This document shows, in pieces, positions 13,163-14,370 of a stretch of 14,370 bases of DNA (the stretch's first letter is position 1; every line of letters begins with the position of its first letter). Source of the DNA: Streptomyces sp. NRRL F-6131 (lineage in GTDB: Bacteria > Actinomycetota > Actinomycetes > Streptomycetales > Streptomycetaceae). The DNA is taken from positions 1 through 14,370 of the forward strand of contig JOHN01000108.1 of NCBI GenBank assembly GCA_000719695.1. Direction: 5' to 3'. A program made the translations under genes and the position numbers. The notes under the pieces were generated by a model, which saw only the letters and a list, made by a program, of their open reading frames with translations, was not told where the DNA came from and ran no database searches.

Positions 13163-14206
13163 CTAGGCGCGGGTGCGGTACATCAGGTCGACTTCGTGGA
13201 CGGTGAATCCCAGCCGCTCGTACACCCGCACGGCGGCCGGATTGTCCGCGTCCACGTACAGCAGGACGGTGTCCAGCCCGCGCTCGCCGGCGGCGGCGTC
13301 GCGTCCGGTCAGGTGACGCAGTCCGGCGGCGGTCAGCGCCCGGCCGAGACCGCTCCCCTGCTCCGCCGGGTCGACGCCCACCACGTACACCTCGCCGAGG
13401 GCCGGCTCGGTCGCGGTCGCCGGGTGCACCTTCGTCCAGTGGAAGCCGACCAGGCGGCCGCCCCGGGTGGCGAGGAAGAAGCCGGCCGGGTCGAACCAGG
13501 GCTCGGCCAGCCGGTCGGCGAGGTCCCGCTCGGTCCAGGCACCCTGCTCCGGGTGGTGGGCGAAGGCGAGCGCGTTCAGTCGCAGCCACGCGGCGTCGTC
13601 CTCGCCGGGCCGGAAGGTCCGCAGCTCGATCCCGTCGGGCAGCGGGGCCTCCTCGGTCTGCGGGCCGGTGCGGCGCATCTGCCGCAGCTCGCGGACCAGC
13701 TCGGCGCCGAACGCCCCGGCCAGGTGCCGCGCCGCCGGGTGACCGCCGTGCACCCAGAAGTCGACGTGCTCCCGGCCGGCCTTGCGGGCCTCGGCCAGTA
13801 CGGCGTCCACCAGCGGCCGGCCGAAGCCGCGGCCACGGTCCCCCGGGGCGACGACGAGCTCGGCGGCCGGGTTGGCGGCATCGCTCTCGGGCACCTCCAG
13901 CTGGCCGTAGCCGACGGCGCCGGCACCGACCGCGCTGTCGGGGTCGGGGTCGGTATTGGTGTCGGTACGGAAGTCGGTACGGGTGGCGTCGCCCGGGTGG
14001 GCGAGTGCGAGGAAGTGCGTCACCCCGGCCCGCGCCGTCTCCGAGGAGCGCAGGCGGAGCCGTCCCTGCTCGGACACGGCGGCCCGGCCGTCCACGGCCT
14101 GGGCGTCCGCCAGGATCCGCAGGGCCGCGTCCCGCTGTGCCGGCCGCAGTACGTCGGAGGCGAGGATCGTGGTCGCGTCGCCGGTTGTTGCCGTTCCATC
14201 GTCCAT
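13163..14206 (-). CDS. mshD: Mycothiol synthase MshD
   Basis: This 347-residue protein has two tandem GNAT acetyltransferase domains. It performs the last step of mycothiol synthesis, acetylation of Cys-GlcN-inositol from acetyl-CoA, in the cytoplasm. The C-terminal, catalytic half has the acetyl-CoA motif EVYVVGVDPAEQGSGLGRAL followed by LLYVDADNPAAVRVYERLGF and ends VDLMYRTRA, all typical of MshD. The N-terminal half has the weaker motif ELVVAPGDRGRGFGRPLVDAVL. It is longer than the roughly 300-320 usual, mainly from a Thr/Asp-rich insert (about residues 75-95) built on short DNA repeats. ATG 14206 is the only sensible start because upstream codons run into the rRNA terminator. Its ribosome site (CAGGG) is weak, and the mRNA may be leaderless. 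No terminator is obvious downstream. Confidence 0.93.
   Translation of the reverse strand: MDDGTATTGDATTILASDVLRPAQRDAALRILADAQAVDGRAAVSEQGRLRLRSSETARAGVTHFLALAHPGDATRTDFRTDTNTDPDPDSAVGAGAVGYGQLEVPESDAANPAAELVVAPGDRGRGFGRPLVDAVLAEARKAGREHVDFWVHGGHPAARHLAGAFGAELVRELRQMRRTGPQTEEAPLPDGIELRTFRPGEDDAAWLRLNALAFAHHPEQGAWTERDLADRLAEPWFDPAGFFLATRGGRLVGFHWTKVHPATATEPALGEVYVVGVDPAEQGSGLGRALTAAGLRHLTGRDAAAGERGLDTVLLYVDADNPAAVRVYERLGFTVHEVDLMYRTRA
13936..13992. repeat. Short tandem repeats inside mshD
   Basis: GTCGGG-type hexamers followed by two copies of GTCGGTACGG about 12 bases apart encode the Thr/Asp-rich insert of MshD. The pattern suggests slippage or local duplication and keeps the frame. Confidence 0.55.
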
Positions 14207-14212
14207 GCCCTG

Positions 14213-14218
14213 ACGATA
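14213..14218 (-). promoter_or_regulatory. Possible -10 of a leaderless mshD transcript
   Basis: TATCGT on the minus strand sits at exactly -12 to -7 relative to the A of the mshD ATG. This is where a -10 should be if transcription starts at the first codon. The -35 position falls in the 3' arm of the rrn terminator and matches poorly. A 13-base palindrome (TGACGATACGTCA, 14211-14223) overlaps it. Confidence 0.3.
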
Positions 14219-14235
14219 CGTCAACGGACAACGCA

Positions 14236-14269
14236 AAGAACCCCCGCCGGGAATCCGGCGGGGGTTCTT
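14236..14269 (-). terminator. rRNA operon terminator
   Basis: A perfect 15-bp stem (14236-14250 with 14255-14269) with a four-base loop lies 11 bases after the 5S 3' end and ends in TTCTTTG on the minus strand. It is a classic intrinsic terminator for the rRNA operon entering from the right edge. Confidence 0.9.
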
Positions 14270-14280
14270 CATGAATGATT

Positions 14281-14370
14281 GTTCGGCGGCGTCCTACTCT
14301 CCCACAGGGTCCCCCCTGCAGTACCATCGGCGCTGTGAGGCTTAGCTTCCGGGTTCGGAATGTAACCGGG
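14281..14370 (-). rRNA. rrf: 5S ribosomal RNA, 3' part (cut by window edge)
   Basis: Read on the minus strand, the segment contains the 5S landmarks: ACATTCCGAACCCGGAAGC (loop B/helix III area), the GCCGATGGTACTGC helix, GGGAGAGTAGG and the 3' end GCCGCCGAAC. These fit my memory of streptomycete 5S rRNA closely. About 90 of some 117-120 bases are present; the 5' part lies beyond the right edge. 16S and 23S genes should lie further right on the same strand. Confidence 0.95.

Noticed and set aside
13130..13165. GGTTCGA sequence on the minus strand, resembling a tRNA T-arm
   Set aside because: The flanks do not form a five-pair T stem and no acceptor, D or anticodon arms can be drawn.
10651..13206. 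851-codon plus-strand open frame
   Set aside because: It is antisense to ppk and rich in His/Arg/Val/Leu repeats without motifs. The ppk frame has all catalytic residues.
14197..14224. TTGACG as a -35 element for mshD
   Set aside because: A -10 at normal spacing would fall inside the mshD coding sequence after its ATG, and there is no later start codon that fits the protein.
1..14370. CRISPR arrays, insertion sequences, integrases, phage or defence genes
   Set aside because: No regularly spaced repeats, transposase or recombinase motifs, or abrupt change in base composition were seen. The window reads as core chromosome.

Overview
The window is high-GC actinobacterial DNA, almost certainly from a Streptomyces or Kitasatospora chromosome. 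The evidence is the strong third-position GC bias, frequent GTG starts, a mycothiol synthase gene, PHO boxes of the Streptomyces GTTCACC direct-repeat type, and a 5S rRNA 3' part of Streptomyces type. From memory, the gene order resembles the S. coelicolor stretch running from csoR and pitH1 through pstSCAB, a Nudix gene, a CHAD gene and ppk. That comparison could not be checked here.

Layout, left to right. (1) 1-1850: a small cysteine-containing hypothetical protein (minus), a secreted lipoprotein of LppX/LprG type (plus) and a conserved 60-70-residue hypothetical protein (plus). (2) 1855-2247: a CsoR-type copper-sensing repressor (minus). It is divergent from (3) 2597-4221, a two-gene low-affinity phosphate operon made of a DUF47/PhoU-like protein and a Pit permease. 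(4) A strong bidirectional terminator at 4244-4284 separates this from the convergent high-affinity operon pstS-pstC-pstA-pstB (minus, 8523 to 4366), driven from a clear PHO box at 8664-8685. (5) Farther upstream on the same strand, a polyphosphate block: ppk, a CHAD-domain protein and a Nudix hydrolase abutting the CHAD gene. (6) mshD (mycothiol synthase), then the terminator and truncated 5S rRNA of an rRNA operon transcribed in the same direction, ending at the right edge.

Taken together, 2.6-12.8 kb is a phosphate homeostasis island. It holds constitutive-type uptake (Pit), starvation-type uptake (Pst), storage or mobilisation of phosphate as polyphosphate (PPK1), a polyphosphate-binding protein (CHAD) and a nucleotide or polyphosphate hydrolase (Nudix). 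All protein families are known ones. I found no convincing undescribed system. The points worth a second look are mostly regulatory: a hairpin between pstS and pstC, a weak PHO-like box at ppk with the same box-to-minus-10 spacing as pstS, tandem dyads upstream of the CHAD gene, uncharacterised dyads in the csoR/pit divergent region, and an mshD start squeezed against the rrn terminator.
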